NCBI GenBank assembly: GCA_002395105.1
Contig: DGWA01000011.1
Location: 1-64,000 of the forward strand
DNA length: 64,000 nt
Reading direction: 5' to 3'
From: Rickettsiales bacterium UBA4270
Lineage (GTDB): Bacteria > Pseudomonadota > Alphaproteobacteria > Rickettsiales > Deianiraeaceae
Numbering within the stretch: the first letter of the stretch is position 1; each line of letters starts with the position of its first letter. The position numbers were made by a program, and so were the translations under genes. The notes under the pieces were generated by a model, which had not been told where the DNA came from, did no database searches, and was given only the letters and a program-made list of their open reading frames with translations. Positions 7,894 through 16,420 of this stretch are shown one piece after another.

Positions 7894-9330
7894 ATGGATG
7901 ATAAATATTATATTTACAGATATAGAAGTTTAGAAAAAGATTATGTTTTTGAAGAACTTGAAAATGATTATTTTTATTGCAGTAAATTATCAAAATTAAA
8001 TGATCCAGTTGAGAATAAATTTAATCTTATATTTGAAGGCGATGAAATTGATTTTCGTGGTTTGTTAAAATACTATATTTTTTGTCTAATGGAAACTTTA
8101 TGTAGCATTAAAATTGCAACAAACAATGATAATGATGAAATTGGATATGGTTTTATAAATGAAATTGCAAATGGTAATATATTTTATAGATTTCAATATA
8201 TACCTCCTATGCATAAAGAAATTTATCAAGAAATATTGGATATTATTTTAATAAAAAAGAATTATAATGAAATCTCAAAATGTTTAGAAGATGGAAGCAA
8301 AATTAAGCAGTTAAAATTAAATGATATGATTTTTCTATTTCAAATGATTGAAATTGATATCTTACAATGTATTCAATATGTTTTAGAAAAAAGAGAATCT
8401 GAAGTTTTAAAACTAGGAGTTATTGATAGTGAAAAATTTAAAAAACTATTAAATAGTACAGAGATGCGTGATGCTCTTGTTGCAATAATTAAAAATTTAC
8501 CGAAAAATGAAGAATGGCATGATTCATTGAGCATTAAATTATCTAATTATATGAAACCACAGTATTTGTTTTCGGATGAAACAAATAAAACTATTCGCTT
8601 AAAAGGAGATATTTTGTTAAATAAGTTCACAGAACTTTTTTTCAATAATTTATACACAATTTGTCTTGGAGAAAAATTTGTTTGCTGTTTTAGTGAAGAT
8701 TGTGAAAACCAATTAATGTGGTCTCACTACGCAAATTCAGATACTGGTATTTGTTTTAAATACAAAGCAAAAAAAGCAAATGAAAATCAATATTTGGTCA
8801 ATCTTCGTATTGCCAATAGTATATCATGTTATAAAAATCAAAATGGAGAAATAAAAACAGAAAAACACTATACAACATCTGAATGCAAAATAACTAAAAT
8901 GAAATATACAGAAAAATTAGAAGAGATAGATTTCTTTTCAAATATTATGACAATGTCAATATATGATGTGAAGCAATTTTTTTATGACAAAAAACAAAAC
9001 AAATATGGTGAGAAAGTTGGCAAATATAGTGAGGAAAATATAAAAAAATATTGGAATATAGTGGATATCGTCGCACTTAAAAAACTTAAAGAGTGGGCTT
9101 ATGAAAAAGAATATCGTTTTTTACAGCATTGGCAATTTTTAATTGATAATAAAGTTTATTATGATTTTCCACAACTGGAAGGCATTATTCTTGGTGAAAA
9201 AATATCATTTGAAAATAAAAGAAAAATTATTTCTATAATTAGAGAAAAGTGTAAAAAATACAATAGAAAAGAATTTAAAATTTATCAAAGAAAATGGAGC
9301 TTTGATAAAAATAAAATGATTATGATTTAA
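7894..9330 (+). CDS. DUF2971 family protein inserted in leuS
   Basis: A 478-residue protein with DUF2971 hallmarks: an N-terminal YRYRSLE...NDYFYCSKLSKLNDPVE segment, FSEDCENQLMWSHYA near 268-283 with the conserved W-S-H-Y, and KEWAYEKEYRF near 400. The biochemical function of the family is not established; members are common in defence and accessory regions. The ATG is one base after the stop of the N-terminal leuS half, and its own stop is 10 bp before the C-terminal half, so all three are probably translated from one message. It lies exactly at the loop between the Rossmann core and KMSKS of LeuRS. It has its own start and stop and no intein motifs. Confidence 0.82.
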   Translation: MDDKYYIYRYRSLEKDYVFEELENDYFYCSKLSKLNDPVENKFNLIFEGDEIDFRGLLKYYIFCLMETLCSIKIATNNDNDEIGYGFINEIANGNIFYRFQYIPPMHKEIYQEILDIILIKKNYNEISKCLEDGSKIKQLKLNDMIFLFQMIEIDILQCIQYVLEKRESEVLKLGVIDSEKFKKLLNSTEMRDALVAIIKNLPKNEEWHDSLSIKLSNYMKPQYLFSDETNKTIRLKGDILLNKFTELFFNNLYTICLGEKFVCCFSEDCENQLMWSHYANSDTGICFKYKAKKANENQYLVNLRIANSISCYKNQNGEIKTEKHYTTSECKITKMKYTEKLEEIDFFSNIMTMSIYDVKQFFYDKKQNKYGEKVGKYSEENIKKYWNIVDIVALKKLKEWAYEKEYRFLQHWQFLIDNKVYYDFPQLEGIILGEKISFENKRKIISIIREKCKKYNRKEFKIYQRKWSFDKNKMIMI

Positions 9331-9340
9331 GTTTAATTTT

Positions 9341-10078
9341 ATGTCTATGCAACAAGTTTTTTCAGTCGGCATTGAGAAAATGTCAAAATCAAAGAAGAAT
9401 GTGGTTGCTCCAACGGAGATTTTTGAGAAATACGGAGCAGATGCTGCAAGAATGTTTATTCTTAGCAACACTCCATACGAAAAAGAGTTTGAATGGACAG
9501 ATGCTGGCGTGAAGAGTGTACATAAATACTTGCAATGGGTTTGGGCTCTTGCTTGCACGGCGACCGAGCGGTCTGGGACGGAAAATCAAGAGATTATAAA
9601 GCAAATGCATCGCTTTTTGAGTGCTTATATTGGATGTTTTGAGCGGTTTGAGTTCAATGTTGCAATAGCAAAATTACGTGAATTTACCAACTTTTTAAGC
9701 GGTTTAGACTATGCTGACAAGAACAACAATTATACGCTTAGAATTGCAATGAAGAATATTGCAATTGTATTTTCTCCAATTTGTCCGCATATGTGTGAGA
9801 TAATGTGGCAAATGCTTGGTGGTGAAGGGTTGTGTTGTCAACAGAAATTGCCTGTGGTTGATGCTAAACATCTCGAAGAAACAACAATGCAAGTTAGTAT
9901 TGCTATAAATGGTAAGTTTAAGATTTGCATAACTCTTGATAAAAACTTGGATCAAGATGCTATTATAGCAGAAGCAAAAAAGCAGGAAAAAGTAGCTAAT
10001 GCACTTGCTGGAAAAGATGTCAAAAAAGTCATTGTTGCAAATTCAAAAGCCGGCAAGATGGTGAATTTTGTGATTTAA
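9341..10078 (+). CDS. leuS: Leucyl-tRNA synthetase, C-terminal part (split gene)
   Basis: A 245-residue product beginning MSMQQVFSVGIEKMSKSKKNVV. It supplies the KMSKS loop (13-17), the YGADAARMFILS helix, the anticodon-binding helical bundle and the C-terminal domain ending in VIVANSKAGKMVNFVI, all in normal LeuRS order. It begins where the N-terminal half stops, minus roughly a dozen linker residues. Both halves are free of stops and keep their motifs, which suggests selection on a two-part enzyme. A GC-richer patch near 9550-9580 is noticeable. An intact leuS elsewhere in the genome cannot be excluded. Confidence 0.92.
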   Translation: MSMQQVFSVGIEKMSKSKKNVVAPTEIFEKYGADAARMFILSNTPYEKEFEWTDAGVKSVHKYLQWVWALACTATERSGTENQEIIKQMHRFLSAYIGCFERFEFNVAIAKLREFTNFLSGLDYADKNNNYTLRIAMKNIAIVFSPICPHMCEIMWQMLGGEGLCCQQKLPVVDAKHLEETTMQVSIAINGKFKICITLDKNLDQDAIIAEAKKQEKVANALAGKDVKKVIVANSKAGKMVNFVI

Positions 10079-10083
10079 ATATT

Positions 10084-10914
10084 ATGAGTGATAGATTTTG
10101 TGAAAGTATAATAGTTGATTGTCCTAATTGTAGAGCGAGTAAAGTTAGGCATCATTGTTATTATTTAATTGATAAATATCGCTATACTAATCATTATGAT
10201 GATCATGGTAACAAGCACGAAAATTTTGAATCGTTCAATAATAGTTATCTACATGAATTATCATTAGATTTATTAAAAAGTAATTCACTTTCTTTTGATG
10301 AACTTTCTTTTTTGATGAACTTTCTTTTGATGGACTTTCTTTTGATAAACAATATGTTGTTGAAATAATATGTAATAATTGTTTTTATAAAAGATTAGTC
10401 ATTTTAAATGATAAACTTAATAATATTAAAAAAACAATATATCCAATTTTGCCAGATGGTGAGCCACTGCCAGATTGTATTTCAGAAGACGTAAGAAAAG
10501 ATTTTGACGAAGCCAGATTGATAGTGAATTATTCTGTTAGATGTGCTGTTGGTTTGTTAAGAATTTGTAGTGAAAAACTATGCTTTTATAGCAGATAAAT
10601 ACATAACTGATAAAAATATAAAAAAAGAAATAAAGAAAAAACAAAAACACTTAAAAGCAAAAATAGATTTGCTTGTTAAATATAGGAATTATTTTTCATT
10701 TATTAATGAAGAATATATTAAAAAACTCGAAGTTGTTAAAGATGCTGGCAATATTTTATTACATTCAAGAGAAATTTCAGATGAATATACAAAAAAAGAT
10801 TTTGATACACTATGCACTATAATAACTGCTATTTGCAGGACTATTGAAACAGAAGAAAAAAATGATAAAGAAATAAATGCTTTGAACAAAAAAAATGATA
10901 ATAATCAAAAATAA
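10084..10914 (+). pseudogene. DUF4145-type gene broken by two frameshifts
   Basis: The start at 10084 opens a zinc-knuckle-like segment (CPNC). The frame then shifts by two inside a 15-bp tandem repeat, continues with CNNC and a LPDCISEDVRKDFDEAR...AVGLLRICSEKL segment typical of DUF4145, and shifts again near 10580 in a short A or T run back to the first frame, which carries the VVKDAGNILLH tail. Joined across both sites the pieces form one plausible protein of about 275 residues. DUF4145 proteins accompany restriction and other defence systems. Residual open reading is seen between 10921 and 11038 but I cannot name it. The gene is probably dead, though the first site looks like slippage. 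Confidence 0.75.
10288..10349 (+). repeat. 15-bp tandem repeat with slipped unit
   Basis: Four units of CTTTCTTTTGATGAA; the second has six T instead of four and is 17 nt long. The two extra bases account exactly for the first frameshift in the DUF4145 gene. Confidence 0.85.
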
Positions 10915-11038
10915 AAAACACAAATCCGCAAAGAAGAACTCGATGATGTGATAAATTATTTTGCAAAACAGAATGAAAAATTAAAACAAAAAAATCTAAC
11001 AAATCGACTAAATTTTACATCAAACTTATCTAAGTTAA

Positions 11039-14000
11039 TTATAATATCAATTGGCTTGTTATAACAAAACACATTCTTTTAAAATGTTTTTGCTCTTCTT
11101 CTGTGAAAATTCTGTCTTTCCTTTTTTTTAGATATTCTTGAACTAGTTTATATGAACCAATTTTAAACATCCACAAACACTCTGGTATAACCAAGTATTG
11201 ATATTTATTAATCCATACTCTACAAGCTGGAAAAATAGTGCTATTATTATCTTGCTTTCTAATACAACAGTTGTTATCAAAACTACACTTATCAAAGCCA
11301 CAACCATCAAAACAACAACTAATGTTTAAGTTTTCTACTTTCTCCATCTTAACATTTTCTATCTTGTTTTTACAATCTGATGCTTGATGTTTATCCTCTA
11401 AAACACAAGCATGTTTGATTGCTTTGGTGTCGTCATTATCTTTATCTGTTTCGTTATACAAAAGAGATAAAGCTTCAAAATCCACACACTCAAACTTCTC
11501 TACATCAGCCACCTCCATCAGATGAAGATGTCTTAATGTTTCTCCTCGTTTAGCATATTCAAAAAACTCATCTACACTCTCAGGATAAGGAACTCTTGGG
11601 AAACCCATTTCTAAGAATACTTTATATTTGTTTCTGTATTCTTTATCATTTAGTATTCCATATATATAATCAAACAAATGAAGTTCATTGAACTTGGTTT
11701 TGTCTGTATATTTGTTCCAAAAACCACTAACACGAAGGCCATTGTGAAAGCCAGCAAAGGCGTCATTGTCGCTTTCAACAAAAGGTATTCCAAGTTTTTC
11801 ACTGAATTTTTTCAACAAGCTTGGTGAAAAGTTTACGTGGCGGTGTGCTATAAACTCGCTTGGTTGAGAGCTAGCAGCACTTAGGTCAGCCTGTTTATAA
11901 ACGCCAGCAGCATTGGTTGCTTGTCGGTTGATTGCACCCCCGCCAGCTTCGCTGGCGGTGCCGGCCGTTCCGGCGGGATTTGTTTGGTTTGTGAAGGTGT
12001 AGAGGGGAAAAATACTATCGCCACCGCAAGAAAAATGCATGTCAACAAGTTTGTTAACAATAAAACAATCTATACTATATATTTTTGATGCTATAATGAA
12101 TATGTTGTTTTGATTTATAAATTGTCTCATTGTGTTTCCTGACGGACAACAATAGAAACCCTTATAGCCAGTATAACAAGTCCATCTATCGTCAAAAACA
12201 CGATAAGAATATTTCATAATATAATTTTTATTTTTTATCAAATCTTTTTTAGCGCTTTTAATTGACCAACAATATTCAGTTTGAATATTATATTTTTCTT
12301 TTATCTCTTCTTCTTTTAAAGATTTAAAATCGTTAACAATATTCTCGATTTTCTCTTTTTCAAATTTTACAGTTAAATCATCTTTTTTACTAAGACAACC
12401 GACGTTACTTGTTGAAAACAAATTTTTTATATTAAACATCTTCAACCATTCTTCCTCGCCAGTTCTATCTTTCGGTTTGAATAAGTAATTTTCATTTCCA
12501 TCTGGTATCCACTCATTGTCAAATTGAACAGGTTTATGGTTGTTAAAATCTAAGTAATCTGATGTACTATTATTTTCAGAAGTTTTAAAAATATCATGCT
12601 CAATAAGCCACATAAACTTATCATATCTAGCACCAATTAAATCTTTGTAATGGACCGTCGCTAATGGTTTTGTGTAAGTTTTGTTGTTTTGTTTTGCTGT
12701 GTATATATCTTCATCATGGGGCTTTTTGACGAAGATGGAAATGGCTACACCTTGCATTATGTTAAATGGATTTTGATCGTTGTTGTTTTTCATTAGATCT
12801 TTGTCACGTCTTGCATCACCATGAAGATTAAAGATATAGATATCATCAAATGTTTTAAGCAGATGTTTTCTCATGCCACGATGGGTACAACCATCAAGAT
12901 AGGAGTTGTTGGTTATGAACGAAAGAATGCCTCTATCGTTCTTTTCAATATAGTTCTCACCATATCTTATGAATTTAACATAGTCATCTGAAAGAGGCTT
13001 GATGTTTTTTTCTCCTTCTAAGAGGTTGATTATTTTATTTCCATTTTTATCTTTTTCATACTTATAATCTTCAAGCAGGCCCATTATCCACTTACCTTTA
13101 TTCATTGTTGAAGCATTATACGGCGGATTTCCCATTACAACCATAATGTGTTTTTGTTGCTTGATTTTACGAGCCATTGTACCTTCACGTTCAATGATAT
13201 CACCAAAAAGATCTTGTGTTGCACTTGTGTCTGTTGAATCATTCCAGTCATCAAGAGAGTTAGTAAGAAATATGTTTGGATTAAATTTATTATTATCTTT
13301 GTCTGCTATATGGTAGCCAGAGTATTTTTCTATTGCTTCGTTTATGTTGTTTGTCTTGCAAAATCTCTTCCAAATAAACCCTTTCAGGAGGAGTTTTTTA
13401 TCTTGCGGATCTGGAAAAATATTATTGTTTTTAATATATTCTGAAATAAAATTTGCAGCATTTGTACCAAATTGTTGAAGTATCATATCTATCTGTAAAT
13501 GAGCTAAGACATACGGACACATCATTATCTCAAAAGCATTAATATTCTTTAAAAGATGTTTTTCTACAAAAGAACTCCACTGATTATATTTACCAGTTTT
13601 CATGAATTTTTCAAATGCCAATCTTATGTATTCAACAACAAAAGTTCCTGTTCCAGTAGCTGGATCAAGAACTTGAACTTGTGGTTGTGATTCAACTGGT
13701 TTGCCAAATTTGTCAATCTTTCCCTCTTTATTATAACCAACTTCATCTGTGTTAATTATCCCATCTTTAATGTTAAAAACATTGATTAAAATTAAGTCTA
13801 TCTGCCTAACTATGAAATCAACAATTGGTTGAGGAGTATACCAAACGCCCATTTCAGCTCTGAGTTTTGGGTCATATTTTTCAAGAAATGTCTCATAGAA
13901 TTCAATAATTGCCGTAGAAGTTTTATTCTTTCTAGCAAAATCATCAAGTATCTTAACAACGTCTGTTTGAGCCATCATTTCGATTGTTTTATTTATTATT

Positions 14001-14807
14001 AGTTTTATTTTTTCATCCATATAAAATGGATTGTTTTGTGTGTAAAAAAGCTGTTGTAGAAAGCTATTTGATGCTGGTATGTTTTCAACAATTCTTTCAA
14101 ATTTGAAGTCTTTTTTGTCTTTGTCGCCATAGTATAGTTTAGCTATAAATATGCCATAGATTGTCATTTGTGCCTTGATGTCTGCAAATTCTTCTTTTGT
14201 TGTGTCGTTCTTTAAATTTTTCTTTATTTGTTGTAGTTCGTTTTCTATTACGTATGAATTTTGTTTATCAAATAACTTTAATATTTCATCTCTTAATAAT
14301 TTAGCTTGTTTAGCCATCCTGAACGATAAAGTATCGGCACTTGTTATTTTTGTTGTATAATTGAGGAATTCCACTAAGATATCATAAAAATTTTCAAAAT
14401 TTTCTGGAAGTATTTTAATCTTATTATTTACTAACTCTCCAATTTTAGCTGATCTTATTTCATTTTGTTTATAGTACCATCTCCATTCAAGGAAGTTAGT
14501 GATTAATATGTTTTCATATGTTTGTTTATATTTATTGAATTGTTCTTGAAAATCTAAATCATCAAGATCTTTGTCTATGTCTTTTGCTTCAATTATTCCT
14601 ACATCACATAGGCCTTTCATTACTGTAAAATCAGGCCTTCCCGGATCTTTATTTGTTTTTTCAACTATAATTTTACACTCACATTTTAGTTTTTCAAAAA
14701 TGCTGTTAAACAGCTCTTCTACAATTGGATAATAAGAACGTTCAACACTCCCCCCCCCCAGGAACGTTTAATTTACTAGATATTCCATCGAGGTATTTAT
14801 TTATCAT
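11039..14807 (-). CDS. Type IIG-like restriction-methylation enzyme, frame broken in a poly-G run
   Basis: The long open frame starts at 14620 (1,193 codons), but its first residues continue an older frame: upstream codons read VERSYYPIVEELF...GRPDFTVMKG, the conserved nuclease-domain start of this family, and lead to an ATG at 14807. A run of ten G (coding strand; 14750-14759) puts the two out of step; nine would join them into 1,255 residues. The protein has AdoMet motif I LDPATGTGTF near 312 of the long frame and the N6-adenine motif NPPY near 495, followed by helical and target-recognition regions. Such enzymes methylate adenine and cut DNA in one polypeptide. As read, the nuclease end is separated, so the enzyme is probably off or methylase-only. 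A GC-rich insert lies at about residue 890. Confidence 0.9.
11940..11974. repeat. GC-rich double hairpin inserted in the restriction-methylation gene
   Basis: Two adjacent inverted repeats, CCGCCAGC/GCTGGCGG (loop TTC, 11940-11958) and GCCGG/CCGGC (11960-11974), stand out in AT-rich DNA. They lie in frame and encode Ala/Gly/Thr-rich residues interrupting an otherwise family-like stretch between FPLYTF and HRHVNFSPSLL. This resembles Rickettsia palindromic elements in behaviour, not necessarily in sequence. Confidence 0.65.
14750..14759. repeat. Ten-C (coding strand ten-G) tract, contingency site
   Basis: The homopolymer separates the ATG at 14807 from the remaining restriction-methylation frame by one base. 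Nine or twelve bases restore the full protein. Runs like this slip readily in replication. Confidence 0.85.
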
Positions 14808-14859
14808 TTTCACTTTTAACAAGTTAAAAAATAAAATACTATTGTCAAATTTTGACTTT

Positions 14860-14865
14860 TATAAT
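14860..14865 (+). promoter_or_regulatory. Possible -10 box TATAAT upstream of the membrane protein gene
   Basis: A perfect TATAAT lies 20 bp before the ATG at 14886, in the divergent gap with the restriction gene. A TTGTCA upstream is only 12 bp away, too close for a normal -35, so the assignment is weak. Confidence 0.3.
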
Positions 14866-14885
14866 TAATAGCTAATTCTTTTTAT

Positions 14886-15326
14886 ATGAAAAAATTAAGA
14901 ATTTGTTTATCTTTTATATTTTCTGGATTTTGTTGCGCAATAATCGGTACTGCATTTTATATGGCAAGTAGTTATATTCCTTCGTTAAAACAACAATATT
15001 CAAATGCAGATATATTCTTTCAAAACATTAATCCAAGAGATTTTCTTTATGGCTTAGAACCATTTATTCTGTCATTAGTTTTATTAACTATGTTTCTATT
15101 TTTTAAGAATTGCTATTTTTTTAAAAAAAAATTAACAAACATTCTTTCTATATCACTATTTTTTGGATTATTATTTTCTTTACTAATTTTGCCAGTATTT
15201 ATATTGTTATTCGCGATGATTAAAATTTCCTTAAATGTCATTCTATATTGGCTTTTGCAAAGATTTTGCCAAGCTTTCATTTGTGGAATAATTTATTCAA
15301 AATCTATTAAGTATTGCTTTTTATAA
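14886..15326 (+). CDS. Small integral membrane protein, unknown
   Basis: A 146-residue protein with about four hydrophobic segments (near 8-28, 58-75, 85-110 and 112-138) and little else. I recognise no family. It is 25 bp upstream of licD on the same strand and probably shares its transcript, so it may help in envelope polysaccharide or lipid modification; that is inference from position. Confidence 0.65.
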   Translation: MKKLRICLSFIFSGFCCAIIGTAFYMASSYIPSLKQQYSNADIFFQNINPRDFLYGLEPFILSLVLLTMFLFFKNCYFFKKKLTNILSISLFFGLLFSLLILPVFILLFAMIKISLNVILYWLLQRFCQAFICGIIYSKSIKYCFL

Positions 15327-15351
15327 TTTTCAATTAGATATTATTTGTTTT

Positions 15352-16260
15352 ATGAATTTTAAGAAAATTATCATTTCAGCATTTGTTATCTTTGTTCCGA
15401 TGTGGATTTTAGCATATATTTTTGCATATATTTTTTTTACAAGCGATTTTTGTAACAGAACTTGGCCTCATGATTACAATAACAAACACTGTATTCGTTA
15501 CGGAAATAAGTTTTTTCGTATTTTAGAACAAAACCCTATAATAAGCGTATACACACACAACAGGATTATGAAAAATGATGTTTTACATCAGAAATATGTA
15601 AATCAAGTTTATGAGATTTTAGCCTTTATTGATTATGTTTTTACAAAGTACAATATGAAATACGTATTAGAATTCGGAACTGAACTTGGTGCAATAAGAC
15701 ATAAAGGTTTTATTCCATGGGACGATGATATAGATATAGTTTTGTTTGAAAATGAAGAAAAAGTTGCGCAAGCTTTTGAAAAAGAAATAAAAGCGAATAA
15801 TCAAGAAAATAGATTTGTCTTTATAAGAGGAAGAGACAATAAGCATTTATCAACGAAATGGCCAATAATAAGAATTAAAGATGGCATAGTTAATGATATG
15901 TTTAATAAGTATATTAAATGTAAATTTAATAATAAAGAAAAGTATTATCTTAGCTCAGATGGTACTTGTGGCAAAATTATTTATAAAAATTTTAGTTTTA
16001 GTTATAATGAAATTTTTCCTTTAAAAAAGTGTGTTTTTGGACCATTAAAACTGCCTTGTAAAAATAATGTAAAAGAAGCATTTAATTTTTACTACGGTGA
16101 CGATTGGGAGCGTATATTATATACATCTAACCACACTCTCAACAAGAAAAGAAACAAAAAAATAGTTTTAACAAAAGAATTGCTAAAACCAGCTCTTCCT
16201 ACAGACGATGCTTGGAAATATTGGGTAGATAAAAAAAAATCATTAAATATAAAGAAATAA
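15352..16260 (+). CDS. LicD-family nucleotidyl/phospho-sugar transferase with membrane anchor
   Basis: A 302-residue protein with one N-terminal membrane segment (residues 5-28) and a LicD domain. The family core, EFGTELGAIRHKGFIPWDDDIDI at about 106-128, contains the acidic DDDID metal-binding cluster. LicD proteins transfer phosphocholine or related groups to surface glycans. Here the substrate is unknown. The last 26 codons and the following 115 bases are duplicated at the left edge of the window. Downstream lies a poly-C promoter-like sequence belonging to a truncated ATPase copy. Confidence 0.85.
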   Translation: MNFKKIIISAFVIFVPMWILAYIFAYIFFTSDFCNRTWPHDYNNKHCIRYGNKFFRILEQNPIISVYTHNRIMKNDVLHQKYVNQVYEILAFIDYVFTKYNMKYVLEFGTELGAIRHKGFIPWDDDIDIVLFENEEKVAQAFEKEIKANNQENRFVFIRGRDNKHLSTKWPIIRIKDGIVNDMFNKYIKCKFNNKEKYYLSSDGTCGKIIYKNFSFSYNEIFPLKKCVFGPLKLPCKNNVKEAFNFYYGDDWERILYTSNHTLNKKRNKKIVLTKELLKPALPTDDAWKYWVDKKKSLNIKK

Positions 16261-16285
16261 TACATAAAAATATACAAAATAAAAC

Positions 16286-16317
16286 TTGACAATTATTACC
16301 CCCCCCCCGCTAGACTT
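16286..16317 (+). promoter_or_regulatory. Second poly-C promoter-like sequence (10 C)
   Basis: TTGACA at 16286-16291, ten C at 16299-16308 and TAGACT at 16311-16316, 19 bp apart. It now precedes only an ATPase remnant, and transcripts from it would run against the gene at 16421-18298. Confidence 0.4.
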
Positions 16318-16329
16318 TTGTAATATTTT

Positions 16330-16377
16330 ATGAAATTACAAAAACTTTATATTAAAAATTTTAGAGGTATTAAGGAA
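16330..16377 (+). pseudogene. 5' remnant of the AAA ATPase gene
   Basis: Sixteen codons identical to the start of the ATPase at 273. After GIKE the frame runs into unrelated sequence overlapping the end of the opposite gene and stays open to 16536 without any ATPase motif. It is a truncated duplicate. Confidence 0.85.
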
Positions 16378-16420
16378 AACTATACAAGTTTATCAAAAAT
16401 CAAAATATGCAAATTTTTAT

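Larger units (their letters stand above)
16178..16377 (+). repeat. Copy B of the ~200-nt duplication
   Basis: Matches 120-320. Here licD is intact, so this is probably the original setting of the licD end. The copy stops after the sixteenth codon of the ATPase and then joins unrelated sequence. Confidence 0.9.

Noticed and set aside
7894..9330. Intein or homing-endonuclease insertion splitting leuS
   Set aside because: The insert has its own start and stop, lacks intein splice motifs and LAGLIDADG or HNH residues, and matches DUF2971 instead.
1..16420. Transposon or integrase explaining the duplications
   Set aside because: No transposase, integrase or terminal inverted repeat was found; only the duplicated segments themselves are visible.
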